Source of the DNA: Ulvibacterium sp965228935
Lineage (GTDB): Bacteria; Bacteroidota; Bacteroidia; Flavobacteriales; Flavobacteriaceae
DNA length: 64,000 nt
Assembly: GCF_965228935.1 (NCBI RefSeq)
Contig: NZ_OZ245846.1
Location: 868,001-932,000, forward strand
Direction of reading: 5' to 3'
In this document: positions 6,942 through 14,802 of the stretch, piece by piece
Layout: every line of letters begins with the position of its first letter
Numbering within the stretch: the stretch's first letter is position 1
Notes under the pieces: model-generated
Told to the model about the DNA's origin: nothing
The model's input: the letters and a program-made list of their open reading frames with translations, nothing else
Database searches by the model: none
Made by a program: the position numbers and the translations under genes

Positions 6942-7958
6942 ATGTTCGAAAAAACACTGGAGTATTCAATTGATGGCACTTTAAGGGGTAGAATGGGCGA
7001 AGAGGCCTACAACAAAGCAATAGCGCAGCAAAAAACAATATCAGGGGAAGCATATGGGACAATTAAGTATTTGGCGGAGTTTGCAGTTCGTCCCATGTTC
7101 AGGACACCGGTTCATAAAACGCCTGCGGACCATGGTATGGATATCTGGGAGGATATTTGTTTTCCATCAAGCGATGGCACTCCCCTTGAGGGTTGGTATA
7201 TCCCTTCCGTACATGGAGAGTCGGACAAATTAATCGTCATCAACCACCCGATGCCCATGAGCCGCTCAGGTTTTACCGGGCATTTTGGTGAACCCTTTTC
7301 GGGCGTAGATACATTGGAAATCGATTTTGTAGCACATATGTCACATCTATCAAAGGCAGGTTATAACATTTTGGCTTATGATCTGAGAAACCACGGTACC
7401 AGTGGAGCCGCCAATGGAGGGATTTGTGGCATCGGGCGTTATGAGTGGCGCGATGTGGTAGGTGCCCAGCAATATGTAAATAATCATCCGAAACTAAGCA
7501 AGATGAAATGTGGGCTATATAACAGATGTACGGGTGGTAACGCAGCCTATGAGGCCATGTACAGACATCCTGAATTGTTTGAAGATATCAAATGCTTTTT
7601 CGGCCCATTAACGGTTTCCATGACCGCATTAATGACTTCTTTTGCCGGTTTGATGGGATTGGACCAATACATGGAGTTAATGGATTTGGAACAGCTAAAA
7701 TTAGGCGGTTTTACCAACGGGGAAATGCGTCCCCAAGATTATTCCCATGCGGTAAAAGTCCCTTATTTCATGGCCCAAGTTCTAAATGATGTTTGGACGG
7801 ACAACCCCAAGGATGCCCAAGAAATCTTTGATGCTATCAGTTCGGAGGAGAAAGAGTTATTCTGGATCGAGGGGACGAATCGCAGGTTTGATGGATATAA
7901 CTACTTTGGTGTCAACCCTGAGAAAATGATCGCTTTCTTTGATAAGCACATGAAGTAA
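6942..7958 (+). CDS. Alpha/beta hydrolase with Cys at the nucleophile elbow
   Basis: 338 residues, cytoplasmic (no signal). The core fold is recognisable: D-G-T-P-L-E-G-W-Y-I-P near 78-88, the oxyanion region V-I-N-H-P (98-103), Y-D-L-R-N-H-G-x-S (146-154), and the elbow at 192-200. The elbow reads G-L-Y-N-R-C-T-G-G-N, so the residue at the nucleophile position is Cys196 rather than Ser; dienelactone hydrolase and some relatives also use Cys. A C-terminal catalytic His is not obvious in the last 60 residues. The substrate is unknown. It is flanked upstream by an AraC regulator and closed by a clear terminator at 7987-8017, so it forms its own unit. Confidence 0.8.
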   Translation: MFEKTLEYSIDGTLRGRMGEEAYNKAIAQQKTISGEAYGTIKYLAEFAVRPMFRTPVHKTPADHGMDIWEDICFPSSDGTPLEGWYIPSVHGESDKLIVINHPMPMSRSGFTGHFGEPFSGVDTLEIDFVAHMSHLSKAGYNILAYDLRNHGTSGAANGGICGIGRYEWRDVVGAQQYVNNHPKLSKMKCGLYNRCTGGNAAYEAMYRHPELFEDIKCFFGPLTVSMTALMTSFAGLMGLDQYMELMDLEQLKLGGFTNGEMRPQDYSHAVKVPYFMAQVLNDVWTDNPKDAQEIFDAISSEEKELFWIEGTNRRFDGYNYFGVNPEKMIAFFDKHMK

Positions 7959-7986
7959 TAACTATAGCCAACAAGATAAAAATGGT

Positions 7987-8017
7987 AACGGTTTGGGTGG
8001 AGGCTCAAACCGTTTTT
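7987..8017 (+). terminator. Rho-independent terminator after the alpha/beta hydrolase
   Basis: Nine-base perfect stem AACGGTTTG / CAAACCGTT around a 10-nt loop, ending in a run of five T at 8013-8017. It begins 28 bp after the hydrolase stop. Confidence 0.8.
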
Positions 8018-8042
8018 GCATTTAATTAAGTATCTTGTTAGC

Positions 8043-8082
8043 TCAAGCAACTATAGCTTACATCCTTACTGTTATTGCTTGA
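8043..8082. repeat. Inverted repeat upstream of the AraC/VOC pair
   Basis: TCAAGCAA (8043-8050) and TTGCTTGA (8075-8082) are perfect eight-base arms separated by 24 nt, in the leader 37 bp before the AraC start. It could be an operator, a leader hairpin or a cassette-type end. A CCGTTAG heptamer follows at 8085-8091. Confidence 0.35.
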
Positions 8083-8118
8083 AACCGTTAGCCACAACCA
8101 AAATAAGGGAAACGTAAA

Positions 8119-8565
8119 ATGGAAAATAGCTATCCGAAAATGTATTTGTACAAGAGAATAGTTCAGGCGAAACTATTTATAGACCACAATTTTTGTGATA
8201 AAATTGACCTTGACAATATTTCGGACGAATCCCATTTTTCTAAATTTCATTTTATCCGACTTTTTAAGGACATTTATGGAAAGACCCCACATAAATATTT
8301 GACTTCTGTAAGGATAGAAGAAGCCAAACAGCGTTTAAACAAAGGAATTTCAATTATGGAATCTTGTTTTGCCGTTGGGTTCGATAGTCCGAGTTCGTTT
8401 ACGGGACTTTTCAAAAAGGAAGTTGGTTTGACCCCGACGGAATATCAATCCCGACAATTACAAAGAAAAGTGGAGATAACGGACAAGCCTTTGAGATTTA
8501 TTCCAAATTGTTTTGCCGAGACCAAAGGTTGGACAAAGAATAGCAATTTTCAAGAAGTGGTTTAG
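8119..8565 (+). CDS. Short AraC-family regulator (DNA-binding domain only)
   Basis: 148 residues, essentially an AraC DNA-binding domain without a sensor domain. The first HTH is around I-D-L-D-N-I-S-D-E-S-H-F-S-K-F-H-F-I-R-L-F (about 30-52), then G-K-T-P-H-K-Y-L. The second HTH has I-M-E-S-C-F-A-V-G-F-D-S-P-S-S-F-T-G-L-F-K-K-E and the closing G-L-T-P-T-E-Y. It is followed after 45 bp by a VOC/glyoxalase-fold gene. The AraC-domain plus VOC pairing recurs in Bacteroidota and suggests that the VOC protein senses or modifies a small molecule under control of this regulator. Confidence 0.88.
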   Translation: MENSYPKMYLYKRIVQAKLFIDHNFCDKIDLDNISDESHFSKFHFIRLFKDIYGKTPHKYLTSVRIEEAKQRLNKGISIMESCFAVGFDSPSSFTGLFKKEVGLTPTEYQSRQLQRKVEITDKPLRFIPNCFAETKGWTKNSNFQEVV

Positions 8566-8610
8566 ATGTTGGTTGATGAGCTTTGAGGCTCACAATTAAA
8601 ATTTGGAAAA

Positions 8611-9027
8611 ATGATTACAAAACTGAACCATGTTAGCGTATTTGTACTAAATCAGGACAGTGCATTGGACTTTTATGTGAACAAATTGGGTTTTAAAATT
8701 CATACCGATGCCCCTATGGGTCCTGGTATGCGTTGGCTCACCGTTTGTCCACCGGAACAACCCGAACTTGAAATCTCTTTGATGCCCATAGAAGATGGCA
8801 TGATGTTTAAAGACGGAGCAGCCGAACAAATGAAAGAATTGGTCAAAAAAGGCACATTTGGTTTTGGCGTTTTCGAATGTAACGATTTGCTTGCAACGTA
8901 TGAGGAGTTAAGGACTAAAGGTGTAGTTTTTAAGAAAGAGCCGACCAAGGAATTTTATGCCTACGAAGCTTTGTTCGTTGATGACTCCGGGAACTGGTTT
9001 TCCTTGTGTGAGAAAAAGAAAGAATAA
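8611..9027 (+). CDS. VOC (glyoxalase/bleomycin-resistance fold) protein
   Basis: 138 residues with two beta-alpha-beta-beta-beta modules. It opens with L-N-H-V-S-V-F-V (His6 at the first metal-ligand position) and D-S-A-L-D-F-Y-V-N-K-L-G-F-K. The second module has G-F-G-V-F-E-C-N-D and ends V-D-D-S-G-N-W-F-S-L. Members include glyoxalases, extradiol dioxygenases and antibiotic-binding proteins; the sequence does not decide among these. It is in an apparent two-gene unit with the short AraC regulator upstream. Confidence 0.87.
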   Translation: MITKLNHVSVFVLNQDSALDFYVNKLGFKIHTDAPMGPGMRWLTVCPPEQPELEISLMPIEDGMMFKDGAAEQMKELVKKGTFGFGVFECNDLLATYEELRTKGVVFKKEPTKEFYAYEALFVDDSGNWFSLCEKKKE

Positions 9028-9510
9028 GGCTTCAGCTACCATTGTACAACCCTAATTTGTCATACGATGGGCTCTGCCCATAATCGCAGGTTGGACAACC
9101 TAAAGAGCAGGAGAGCTTTCCGACCAGAAGTATAAAAAGAAAAAGGCCATCCGTGCAAACGGGTGGCTTTGGTCTCGCCTACGCCCCCTTGCTGTTCCAC
9201 TTTTAGTCTCCGCTAAGGTATTGCTTAACAGGGATTCCCGCCACTGATTGCCGACCTTTAATCGATGAAAATCAATTGAACCAAGGGAATCATTTGGTAG
9301 CGCGCCATCTTTGATTCTTTGGTTGGTTGACTTAAATAATCCAAAATCTAGTTTTCTATAGTATCTTTACTCAATAGGCTCGTCCGTGAATGATTTTAAG
9401 GTGTCATTAGCACTAAATTACGCACGATGAGCGTCTTTTTTCTTTAACAACCTTTATCTATGGCAATTCGATTCGTTTTATAAAAAAATCCACCTGTTAA
9501 ATAAAATCAG
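9028..9510. other. Gene-free stretch with a minus-strand terminator and a tRNA-end relic
   Basis: No convincing open frame. At about 9137-9165 there is a hairpin (minus strand GCCACCCGT, loop, ACGGATGGC, then TTTTTCTTTTT) with the look of a rho-independent terminator for leftward transcription. Directly before it in that direction is GGCGAGACC and a G-rich end that resembles the 3' flank of the tRNA-Asn at 18.2 kb (shared GCGAGACCAAA). The remainder up to 9510 shows no gene; it must hold the promoter of the CocE-type gene, but no good TAnnTTTG element stands out. Confidence 0.4.
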
Positions 9511-11349
9511 ATGCAACCACTGAAAACTCTCCCCTTTTTTGGCAACGGGTACCCTGTAAAAAACCTGTTGCTTCTTGCTATTTTGTTCTTTTTCTATGCG
9601 GGAATATCCCAAACGGCCCCAATCGCCTCGGAAGGTCCCGGTCCGGTGCTGAACGAAATCCGTCTTGTTCGGCAGGTTCCGGTGCCCATGCGGGATGGAA
9701 TCCTCCTTTATGCCGATATCTATCGTCCTGCCAAACTAGGAAAGTATCCGGTCATCGTCACCCGTAGTCCGTATGGTTTGCAACGCATCGGTGTTCACCA
9801 TGAGCGGATGATGAAATTTGCGCAGCGGGGCTACATAGGAATCGTACAGGATGTACGGGGACGTTATGAAAGCGAGGGAAAGTGGGAGCCTTTCCGTGAT
9901 GAGGCCAAAGATGGCCACGATACCATCGAGTGGATCGCCGAACAGGATTTTTCGAATGGAAAGATTGCCATGCAGGGTGGTTCCTACCTAGGGCATAACC
10001 AATGGGCAGCCGCCAGTCAGAGCCCTCCCAGCCTCGATGCCATCTTTCCCTCCGTGGCCTCGACCAACCTGTATGCCAACTGGATTACCATGGGAGGCGC
10101 CTTTCGGCTAAGTTTTAATTTTGGATGGGGTGCGGTACGTATGCCCAACCGCATCATGTTGCCTCAACTTTGGCATACCTCCGATTTTACTCCCGAGGAA
10201 TTAAAATATGAAAATATCTTGATGCACCTTCCCCTGAAAAATGGCGACTTGCAGAGTGCGGGTTATGCGGTTCAGCACTACCGGGATTGGCTGGCCCATG
10301 AGAGTTATGACAGCTATTGGAAGGCCATCAGTGACGAGGAACGTTTTGATAAGGTGATGGTCCCCGCCTATAACACTGGAGGCTGGTTCGATATATTCCT
10401 TATGGGCACCTTAAACGGGTATACGGGAATGAAAAAATACGGTGGAACAAAAGCCGCCCGCGCCGGTACCAAGTTGCTCGTTGGACCCTGGGGCCATGGT
10501 CCCGGAACTCGGTTTGGAGACCTGGAATTCGGGGACCATGCCTACATCGATATTTTTGAGGAAGAGCTTCGCTATTACGATTTTCACCTAAAAGGAATCG
10601 ACAACGGGCTGGATAAGGAACTACCGGTAAAAATATTTTACATGGGCGAAAATTCTTGGCGGGAGGAAAAGGACTGGCCTATCCCAGGAACACAATACAA
10701 GGAGCTGTACCTTACGGGAGACGGGCCTGCCAACAGCCTGCGCGGCTCCGGTGAGCTTACCTTCGATAAACCCGTTAGCATTGGCACCGACCAGTATACC
10801 TACGATCCCAACCTACCCGTAATGACCTACGGGGGAAATAATTGTTGTGGTACCCCTACCATTGCCGGGCCGAAGGATCAGCGAATCATAGAACGTAGAA
10901 ACGACGTTTTGGTCTATACTTCGGATTTCCTGACCGAACCGGTGACCGTGGCCGGCCCGATTACCATGAAGCTGTACGCCGCTACCGACGGACCGGACAC
11001 CGACTGGATGATCAAGCTTGTAGACGTGTATCCGGATGGCGGTGCCTATCCGGTATCGGAGGGTATTCTGCGGGCCCGCTTTAAGGATGGCTTGGATAAA
11101 ATAAACCTGCTTACCCCAAACCAGGTTTACGAATTCGAAATTGAAATGACAGGAACCGCGAACGTATTTCAGCCCGGCCACCGTATCCGGGTAGACATTA
11201 CTTCCAGTAACTTCCCACAGTTTGATCGTAATCCCAATACGGGCAAACCCCTCGGAGAGGATGCGGAGGTCCGCGTCGCCCAACAAACCATCCACCATGG
11301 GGGAAAGCGACCCAGTCATATCGTATTGCCCCTTGTTCCCGGATTTTAA
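9511..11349 (+). CDS. Secreted CocE/NonD-family (X-Pro dipeptidyl-peptidase-like) hydrolase
   Basis: 612 residues. An N-terminal hydrophobic stretch (about 17-34, ending near A-G-I-S-Q) is a probable signal peptide. The S15/CocE alpha/beta-hydrolase domain follows: V-P-M-R-D-G-I-L-L-Y-A-D-I-Y-R-P (about 58-73), the elbow G-G-S-Y with Ser158, G-P-W-G-H with the probable catalytic His near 328-332, and a C-terminal jelly-roll domain (about 420-610) starting at the Y-D-P-N-L-P-V segment. Relatives hydrolyse acyl esters, amides or X-Pro peptides; the substrate here is open. The GC-richer, 'clean' coding sequence contrasts with the AT-rich DNA after it. It stands alone between two tRNA-end relics. 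Confidence 0.87.
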   Translation: MQPLKTLPFFGNGYPVKNLLLLAILFFFYAGISQTAPIASEGPGPVLNEIRLVRQVPVPMRDGILLYADIYRPAKLGKYPVIVTRSPYGLQRIGVHHERMMKFAQRGYIGIVQDVRGRYESEGKWEPFRDEAKDGHDTIEWIAEQDFSNGKIAMQGGSYLGHNQWAAASQSPPSLDAIFPSVASTNLYANWITMGGAFRLSFNFGWGAVRMPNRIMLPQLWHTSDFTPEELKYENILMHLPLKNGDLQSAGYAVQHYRDWLAHESYDSYWKAISDEERFDKVMVPAYNTGGWFDIFLMGTLNGYTGMKKYGGTKAARAGTKLLVGPWGHGPGTRFGDLEFGDHAYIDIFEEELRYYDFHLKGIDNGLDKELPVKIFYMGENSWREEKDWPIPGTQYKELYLTGDGPANSLRGSGELTFDKPVSIGTDQYTYDPNLPVMTYGGNNCCGTPTIAGPKDQRIIERRNDVLVYTSDFLTEPVTVAGPITMKLYAATDGPDTDWMIKLVDVYPDGGAYPVSEGILRARFKDGLDKINLLTPNQVYEFEIEMTGTANVFQPGHRIRVDITSSNFPQFDRNPNTGKPLGEDAEVRVAQQTIHHGGKRPSHIVLPLVPGF

Positions 11350-11392
11350 ACCCTGGGTTAGGATAGCGCTAAAAAAATTACAAAAATGAAAA

Positions 11393-11429
11393 CGGCCCTT
11401 ACTTAATGGGAGGGCCGCTTGGAAGCGGC
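11393..11429 (-). terminator. Paired hairpins downstream of the tRNA relic
   Basis: CGGCCCT / AGGGCCG arms (11393-11399, 11411-11417) and, overlapping, GCCGCTT / AAGCGGC (11414-11429). On the minus strand the first hairpin is followed by TTTTC-ATTTTT, so it can end leftward transcription. This is the same layout as the tRNA-Asn plus terminator unit at 18.2 kb. It may also serve the 3' end of the CocE gene on the plus strand. Confidence 0.45.
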
Positions 11430-11446
11430 ATGGCTTTACCAGCTTA

Positions 11447-11487
11447 CTCCCCCTGCTGGGCTCGAACCGGCGACCCTATGATTAAAA
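11447..11487 (-). pseudogene. tRNA 3'-half relic (Lys-like)
   Basis: On the minus strand this reads from CTTTTAATCA through the T-loop G-G-T-T-C-G-A-G-C-C-C to GGGGGAG. It lines up with the 3' half of the tRNA-Asn at 18245-18318 with about seven differences over 41 positions. Two of these are compensating changes in the T-stem, so it derives from a different tRNA; the loop bases CT-TTT-AA suggest tRNA-Lys(TTT). The 5' half (acceptor strand, D-arm, anticodon 5' stem) is missing, the break being at the anticodon loop. It is not functional. Such 3' halves are what site-specific integration or imprecise excision at a tRNA leaves behind; duplication and decay is the alternative. Confidence 0.55.
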
Positions 11488-12022
11488 GCTCCAATTTTGA
11501 GATATATTCCAATTTATTAACCACATTAAATATTACCTATCAATGATTTAAACTAAACACCCCTCCTAATATTCAAGTTTATATCTTAAAGATTGATTAC
11601 AAAAGCTTTAATTTCAAATAGGCCAAGGAAATGAATATCTTCTAACCAATCATTCTAACAGCTGAAGATCAGAATTGGATTCCAAGAAATCGTAATTATT
11701 GAAACCACTAAAAAAGACCAGAAATGAGACACCCTTGCAACAGAGAGCCTGCTATTGTATTTGTGTCTTATCTTAGAAAGTGGCCGTATTTTGACACCAA
11801 AAGATTATGATTTAAGGTATAATCAATGGGAAGAATGTGATTCGAATAATTTAATCTATTCTATAAGCCAAATAGCAGATTAGATTATAAATTAACAAGG
11901 TTTGAAAAATTTGGTATAGCTGTTTTTCTAATGTTTTGAATAATATTTCACTAAGAATAAAAACGTCACAACAATAGGAAATTTGCACATCTTTTATCTT
12001 TGTGATCAGATAATAATCTGAC
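11488..12022. other. AT-rich gene-free stretch before the TPR-HTH regulator
   Basis: No supportable coding sequence; frames are short and stop-rich. Just before the regulator's ATG at 12023 lies a perfect dyad TCAGAT-AATA-ATCTGA (12006-12021), a possible operator or leader hairpin. A loose -7-like TATCTTTTG precedes it. Otherwise I see nothing recognisable. Confidence 0.4.
12006..12021. promoter_or_regulatory. Dyad immediately upstream of the TPR-HTH start
   Basis: TCAGAT, AATA, ATCTGA: six-base perfect arms ending one base before the ATG at 12023. It is well placed to block translation or transcription initiation, possibly by the regulator itself. Confidence 0.4.
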
Positions 12023-13696
12023 ATGAGGTTTAATGTTATCTTTTTCGTCATTCTAATAGTATCGGGGTATCTACATGGGCAAAACCATGAGACCACTGTA
12101 GATAGCCTTGAACGAGTTTTGAAAGGACTTCCCGCTCCGAATAAAGATCGTGTCGATGCCTTGAACGATCTGGGCTATCGTTATTGGATTGTCAACTCAA
12201 ACAAATCGATTGCCAATGGTTCTGAGGCATTGACGTTGGCAGAAAAACTGAACTATCCACATGGTATTGCCATGGCTAAACGAGTTCTTGGAGTGGCCTA
12301 TTGGACACTCGGCAAACCCAAACTTGCCCTCGAAAATTTGACCGACTGCCAAAATGCATATTCGGAAATCGGGGATCTGGAGGGTGCGGCAAATTGTTTG
12401 ATGAACAGCGGAATGGTCTATGCCGATATCGGAGATTTGGACAAGGCGTTGGATATTTATGAAAGTTCAATCGAAAAGTTCACTAAGCTTAATTTAAAAT
12501 CACGTATAGCCACCACCTTTAACAAAATTGGTTTGGTGCTCATACAAGAAAATCAATTGCCGGAAGCAAGGGAGTATCTAACCAATGCACTGAATATGCA
12601 TTCCGATGACGGTTTTTTTTATGGTATGGCTGAATCCCATAATTTACTGGGCAGACTTTTTATCCTTGAAAATGAGTTGGAACAAGCCGACTACCATTTG
12701 AAAAAAGCAACAGCTCTTGGAGATAATGTGAATGATGTAGACGGATTTATTGGAAATCTTATACAATATGGAAAATTACAGCGCCTAAGGGGAGAATATG
12801 AGGATTCTGAAAATCTATTGTTGGAAGCTTTGGAAAAAGCTACGCAAAATAAACTACGCAAATACATCTTAGAAGCCTATAAAGAACTTAAACTCCTAAA
12901 AAAAGAGCAAGGGCAATTGGAAGTATCACTTTCCTTTTACGATGCATTTATTAAACTAAGGGATTCAATCTATGATACCGACAAATCCAAACAGATTGCA
13001 GCGTTGGAATTCAATAACGAACTTACCAATAAGGAAAAAGAAATTGAATTGCTTCAAGAAAGCCGACATTCACGGACATTAATGAACGTTTTTCTATCTC
13101 TTTTACTGGTAACACTGGCCATTACGGCATTACTTATGTTACGACATCAAAAGCAACGTGAAAAAAAGGAAACCGAACTTTTAAGATCAAAAGAGGCATT
13201 GGCCCGAACGGAACTCGAAAACGCAGCTTTGAAGCAACGGGAATTGCGTCAACAATTAGATTTCAAAAACAAAGAGCTTACTTCGTACACCTTAAATTTT
13301 GCTCAAAAAAATGAACTGTTTCTACAACTGCTTGAAAGCATAAATCTACTTGAAGATACAACCCAGAGCAAACGAACAAAGTTGCTTTCTGAAATAAAGG
13401 GTACCATAAAACAGCAGGTAAACGTTGATAGGGATTGGGAAGATTTTAGACGTCATTTTGAAGAGGTCCATACCGACTTTTATAGTAGGTTGAAAGAATT
13501 GCATCCTAAAATAAGTGCAAACGATTTAAAAATTTCTTCGCTCACCCGGCTGAATTTAAGTATAAAGGAAACAGCAAATATTCTAGGCATTTCACCCGAA
13601 AGTGTAAAAACTGCACGCTATCGCCTTCGAAAAAAATTGGGAATAGCGCCCGACAAAGAACTTTTGGACTACTTTTTGGACATTGAAAAAGGGTAA
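12023..13696 (+). CDS. TPR protein with membrane anchor and LuxR-like C-terminal HTH
   Basis: 557 residues: a signal peptide (1-20, ending L-H-G-Q), five or more tetratricopeptide repeats (about 25-330), a transmembrane helix (about 352-372), and a cytoplasmic coiled coil (about 375-425). At about 495-550 comes a LuxR-type helix-turn-helix with the line L-S-I-K-E-T-A-N-I-L-G-I-S-P-E-S-V-K-T-A-R-Y-R-L-R-K-K-L-G. This is a known Bacteroidota architecture: a periplasmic TPR sensor joined in one chain to a DNA-binding domain. The stimulus is unknown. It is transcribed alone, with dyads on both sides (12006-12021, 13716-13746) that could be its targets. Confidence 0.87.
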   Translation: MRFNVIFFVILIVSGYLHGQNHETTVDSLERVLKGLPAPNKDRVDALNDLGYRYWIVNSNKSIANGSEALTLAEKLNYPHGIAMAKRVLGVAYWTLGKPKLALENLTDCQNAYSEIGDLEGAANCLMNSGMVYADIGDLDKALDIYESSIEKFTKLNLKSRIATTFNKIGLVLIQENQLPEAREYLTNALNMHSDDGFFYGMAESHNLLGRLFILENELEQADYHLKKATALGDNVNDVDGFIGNLIQYGKLQRLRGEYEDSENLLLEALEKATQNKLRKYILEAYKELKLLKKEQGQLEVSLSFYDAFIKLRDSIYDTDKSKQIAALEFNNELTNKEKEIELLQESRHSRTLMNVFLSLLLVTLAITALLMLRHQKQREKKETELLRSKEALARTELENAALKQRELRQQLDFKNKELTSYTLNFAQKNELFLQLLESINLLEDTTQSKRTKLLSEIKGTIKQQVNVDRDWEDFRRHFEEVHTDFYSRLKELHPKISANDLKISSLTRLNLSIKETANILGISPESVKTARYRLRKKLGIAPDKELLDYFLDIEKG

Positions 13697-13715
13697 TCAC
13701 ACCCTCTCGCTCCAT

Positions 13716-13746
13716 TTTATAAAGTTAAAATTTAGTACTTTATAAA
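13716..13746. repeat. AT-rich inverted repeat after the TPR-HTH gene
   Basis: TTTATAAAGT and ACTTTATAAA are perfect ten-base arms around an 11-nt spacer. It lacks G/C and a T-run typical of a terminator, so an operator is possible. A related 14-bp palindrome, AACTTTATAAAGTT, occurs at 28929-28942 upstream of the zinc-ribbon gene. Confidence 0.4.
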
Positions 13747-13888
13747 AACCTTATTATCAGATATTTGACATTTTTTGTCTACCTCATGTCCCTCAAAGTT
13801 TAAGACAATCTTTTTTTTGTCCACTTCACATAATGCGCTGTACACTACCGGTCTACTCTCTTTATTTTCACCCTGTTGACTTTTGAAA

Positions 13889-13896
13889 TACATTTG
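13889..13896 (+). promoter_or_regulatory. Candidate -7 element before the hydroxylase unit
   Basis: TACATTTG, matching TAnnTTTG, 26 bp before the small ORF at 13922. No TTG is found at the expected -33 distance, so support is partial. Confidence 0.3.
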
Positions 13897-13921
13897 CCCT
13901 CCGAAAATTAAATCAAGAAAA

Positions 13922-14026
13922 ATGAACAGTCCAAAAAGAACAATCGAAGACCGTACGACCGTAAGGGCAATATGGTTGAGAAGAAAAGAGAACTTGAAAA
14001 GAAAGCTGCACAGAAAGCTATTTTAA
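13922..14026 (+). CDS. Possible 34-residue basic leader peptide
   Basis: An ATG at 13922 opens a 34-codon frame whose TAA (14024-14026) directly abuts the ATG of the hydroxylase at 14027. The peptide is very basic, with many Arg and Lys (R-R-K-E-N-L-K-R-K-L-H-R-K-L-F end). It is 26 bp behind a TACATTTG element and could be a translated leader coupled to the hydroxylase. No homologue is recognised, and it could equally be chance; the exact TAA-ATG junction is the main reason to list it. Confidence 0.3.
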   Translation: MNSPKRTIEDRTTVRAIWLRRKENLKRKLHRKLF

Positions 14027-14797
14027 ATGGAAGAAGTTTTGGCAAGTTTGCCCACACCTTTAGAGTTGATTCTCAACCCGATATCATACATTATTTTTGC
14101 CCTATATGGAGGGTTGATGCTTTGGGAAGCCTTTTTCCCTGCACGAAATTTGCCCAAAGTCAGGTTTTGGAAACTGAAAGGAATGCTGGCCTTTGCCTTG
14201 TTCTTTTTCCTATCCTCATATCTACCTTTGTTTTGGGATGGCCATCTCGCCCATTATCAACTTTTTGACCTAACTGGTTTGGGAACCTTCGGTGGAGCCA
14301 TTGTGGGTATACTTGTTTATGAATTTGGGGTCTACATATGGCACCGTGCCATGCATAAAAGTGACACACTTTGGAAGATATTCCACCAAATGCACCACAG
14401 TGCGGAACGTTTGGATAGCTATGGGGCGTTTTACTTCAGTCCAATGGACATGATTGGCTTTACCTTTCTGGGGAGTTTGTGCCTGGTGGTAGTAGCCGGA
14501 TTTACTCCCGAGGCAACGACATTGATAATTCTCGGAACCACGTTCCTATCCATTTTTCAGCACAGCAATATCAAGACCCCTAGATGGTTGGGCTACATCA
14601 TACAAAGGCCAGAGGCGCATGCCATACACCATGCCAAGGGTATACATGCCTATAACTATTCTGATATTTCTTTGTTTGATATGCTGTTTGGCACTTTCAA
14701 AAATCCAAAGGGGTATGAACACGAAACAGGATTCTATAAGGGCGCATCAAATAAGGTATGGGAAATGATAACCTTTAAGGACATAAATAAAGAATAG
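14027..14797 (+). CDS. Sterol desaturase / fatty acid hydroxylase family protein
   Basis: 256 residues with four to five membrane segments and the family's histidine clusters: W-H-R-A-M-H (about 104-109), H-Q-M-H-H-S (about 119-124), and H-A-I-H-H (about 201-205), preceded by F-Q-H-S-N. These ligate a di-iron centre that hydroxylates or desaturates lipid C-H bonds at the membrane. Bacterial members act on fatty acids, carotenoids, alkylglycerols or hopanoid-like lipids; the substrate is not evident. It is followed after 5 bp by the M43 protease lipoprotein, suggesting co-transcription, though no functional link is obvious. Confidence 0.88.
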   Translation: MEEVLASLPTPLELILNPISYIIFALYGGLMLWEAFFPARNLPKVRFWKLKGMLAFALFFFLSSYLPLFWDGHLAHYQLFDLTGLGTFGGAIVGILVYEFGVYIWHRAMHKSDTLWKIFHQMHHSAERLDSYGAFYFSPMDMIGFTFLGSLCLVVVAGFTPEATTLIILGTTFLSIFQHSNIKTPRWLGYIIQRPEAHAIHHAKGIHAYNYSDISLFDMLFGTFKNPKGYEHETGFYKGASNKVWEMITFKDINKE

Positions 14798-14802
14798 GAT
14801 TT

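Noticed and set aside
780..9100. True integron cassette array
   Set aside because: No integron integrase and no attC with proper R'/R'' boxes; CCGTTAG does not fit the GTTRRRY consensus.
13972..14268. 98-codon plus frame overlapping the small peptide and hydroxylase
   Set aside because: It overlaps the well-supported hydroxylase in another frame and lacks any domain; the His motifs are in the other frame.
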